This document shows, piece by piece, positions 62,924 through 64,000 of a stretch of DNA of 64,000 bases; the first letter of the stretch is position 1; every line of letters begins with the position of its first letter. Below the pieces are notes generated by a model. That model saw only the letters and a program-made list of their open reading frames with translations. It searched no databases and was not told the origin of the DNA. Source of the stretch: Acidobacteriota bacterium (lineage in GTDB: Bacteria > Acidobacteriota > Terriglobia > Acidiferrales > UBA7541); contig JABCZK010000016.1 in the NCBI GenBank assembly GCA_013289695.1, forward strand, positions 1-64,000, written 5' to 3'. Position numbers and translations under genes: made by a program.

Positions 62924-64000
62924 TCAGAATCCCGGCGGGCGCTCGCCCACTACGTTGAAGCTGCGCTCGAGCGCAAGGCCTGCGCGGCCTACCGTGCCCT
63001 CGTCGAAGAGGCGTCCGATGAGCGTGACGCCGTGGGGCACGCGGCGCGGTGGCGAAAACCTCGGCAGCGGGTGCTGCGGATCGGGCGCCCAGTCACTGCG
63101 CGCCTGCGAAACCTGCACAAATCCCGCGCGCAACGTGAGCGAAGGATGTCCGGTGAAATTGGTGATTGTAAGCATCTCGTCGCGCAACGATGGCACCAGC
63201 AGCAAATCCACTTCGGAGAAGACGCGCGCCATCTCGATGGCCACTTTGCGCCTTAACCGATCGGCCTGCACGAAATCCACCGCCGAGAGGAAGCGTGACT
63301 GGCGGAAAGAATTCGGCCACGCGTCGGGCACCTGCATTTTCAGCTGATCTAGTTCGTGATCGAGCGTGATTTCTTCGAACGCAGCGCCCGCTTCGGCGAA
63401 CAAAATCAGTTCCAACGAATCGTACGGCCAATCGGGAATGGAAACTTCGACTGGAATCATGCCGAGTTTTTTCACCGTCTCGAGCGCCGCGCGATCCACG
63501 TCGGTCGCGCCTCTGCCGTTCATCCACGCGGGAAAATATCCGACGCGCAGGCCTTGCACGCTCGCGCCGGAATCGAAATCGAGCTTGCTGGGAACGCTGT
63601 CCAAGTCTCCCGCATCAGGGCCAGTGATCGCTTGCAACACGAGCATCGCGTCTTCGACGCTGCGCGTCATTGGGCCGAGTTTGTCGAGCGACCAACAGAG
63701 CGTCATCGCGCCGGTGCGCGCCACGCGGCCGTAGGTGGGACGCAATCCTGTGACGCCGCAGCGCATGCTGGGGCTGACGATGCTGCCGCCGGTCTCGCTG
63801 CCGATTGAAAAACCCACCAGTCCCGCGGCGGTTGCCGAGCCCGGGCCTGCGCTCGAGCCGGACGCGCCTTCTTCCAGCAGCCACGGATTCATGGTCTGGC
63901 CGCCGAACCATACGTCGTTGAGCGCCAGCGCGCCGAGGCTCAGCTTCGCGAGCAGCACTGCGCCGGCTTCGTGCAGACGTTGCACGACCGCTGAATTTTT
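62924..64000 (-). CDS. Amidase signature family hydrolase (5' end cut by window)
   Basis: The frame is open to the window end, so the N-terminus is missing. The catalytic triad of the family is visible: Lys in GAVLLAKLSLGALALND, the cis-serine in EEGASGSSAGPGSATAAG and the nucleophile Ser in IGSETGGSIVSPS. Conserved GVTGLRPTYGRVA and LDKLGPMTRSVEDA follow. It hydrolyses an amide bond; the substrate is open. Not GatA by context, since no gatB or gatC is seen. Confidence 0.93.
   Translation of the reverse strand, partial: KNSAVVQRLHEAGAVLLAKLSLGALALNDVWFGGQTMNPWLLEEGASGSSAGPGSATAAGLVGFSIGSETGGSIVSPSMRCGVTGLRPTYGRVARTGAMTLCWSLDKLGPMTRSVEDAMLVLQAITGPDAGDLDSVPSKLDFDSGASVQGLRVGYFPAWMNGRGATDVDRAALETVKKLGMIPVEVSIPDWPYDSLELILFAEAGAAFEEITLDHELDQLKMQVPDAWPNSFRQSRFLSAVDFVQADRLRRKVAIEMARVFSEVDLLLVPSLRDEMLTITNFTGHPSLTLRAGFVQVSQARSDWAPDPQHPLPRFSPPRRVPHGVTLIGRLFDEGTVGRAGLALERSFNVVGERPPGF

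Overview
The window is GC-rich, densely coded bacterial DNA that best fits Acidobacteriota (Terriglobia/Acidoferrales-like soil lineage). This is inferred from protein flavour and gene neighbourhoods: IorA/IorB molybdo-hydroxylase, YajC-SecD-SecF joined to TonB/ExbB/ExbD, paired TPR proteins, a SYLF protein and several acidobacterial-style hypotheticals. No marker gene here fixes the genus. Both window ends cut through genes: a molybdopterin subunit on the left and an amidase on the right. I see no rRNA, tRNA, CRISPR array, prophage or intact insertion sequence.

Layout. 1-12.6 kb: IorB/IorA oxidoreductase, SthA transhydrogenase, RidA, a degenerate M1-peptidase-like lipoprotein candidate, RelA/SpoT, gamma-glutamyltransferase and a K+-channel-like protein. 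12.9-23 kb, all minus strand: a rhodanese, then Yip1-like, Tgt, YajC, SecD, SecF, TonB, ExbB, three ExbDs and a TPR lipoprotein, which together form an envelope-biogenesis and energy-transduction block. 23.3-30 kb: two peptide-type ABC ATPases with a methyltransferase between them but no permease, two adjacent zinc-ribbon membrane proteins, and small DUF proteins. 30-38.2 kb: RpoD, DnaG, MutS2 and a PBP4-type peptidase. 38.3-45 kb, plus strand: SYLF protein, TetR regulator, a TolC/EmrA/EmrB-type tripartite efflux operon and a cytidylate-kinase-like protein. 45-53 kb: TPR protein, VOC protein, radical SAM protein, a receiver-like protein lacking its phospho-acceptor, an ARPP-1-like protein, FolK, RuvB and RuvA. 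53-64 kb: small secreted protein, threonine deaminase, class II aldolase, glutamate dehydrogenase family, membrane-protein/HTH pair, SnoaL-like protein, NmrA-like protein, YvcK, two TPR proteins and an amidase.

The most interesting signals are non-coding. Upstream of threonine deaminase there is a complete candidate attenuator: a leader peptide ending in an Ile/Val-rich stretch, and three short segments that can form either an antiterminator or a terminator. Several promoters (ruvA, the TetR gene, relA, a zinc-ribbon gene, the membrane/HTH pair, and possibly the oppD-like gene) lie so close to the start codon that the mRNAs would be leaderless or nearly so. In two of these cases a dyad lies over the promoter next to a gene encoding a DNA-binding protein. 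Two families of short dispersed repeats (a 130-160 bp element with weak terminal inverted repeats, and a GC-rich REP-like palindrome) each occur twice.

All calls come from reading sequence and translations. Family names rest on remembered motifs, not on searches.
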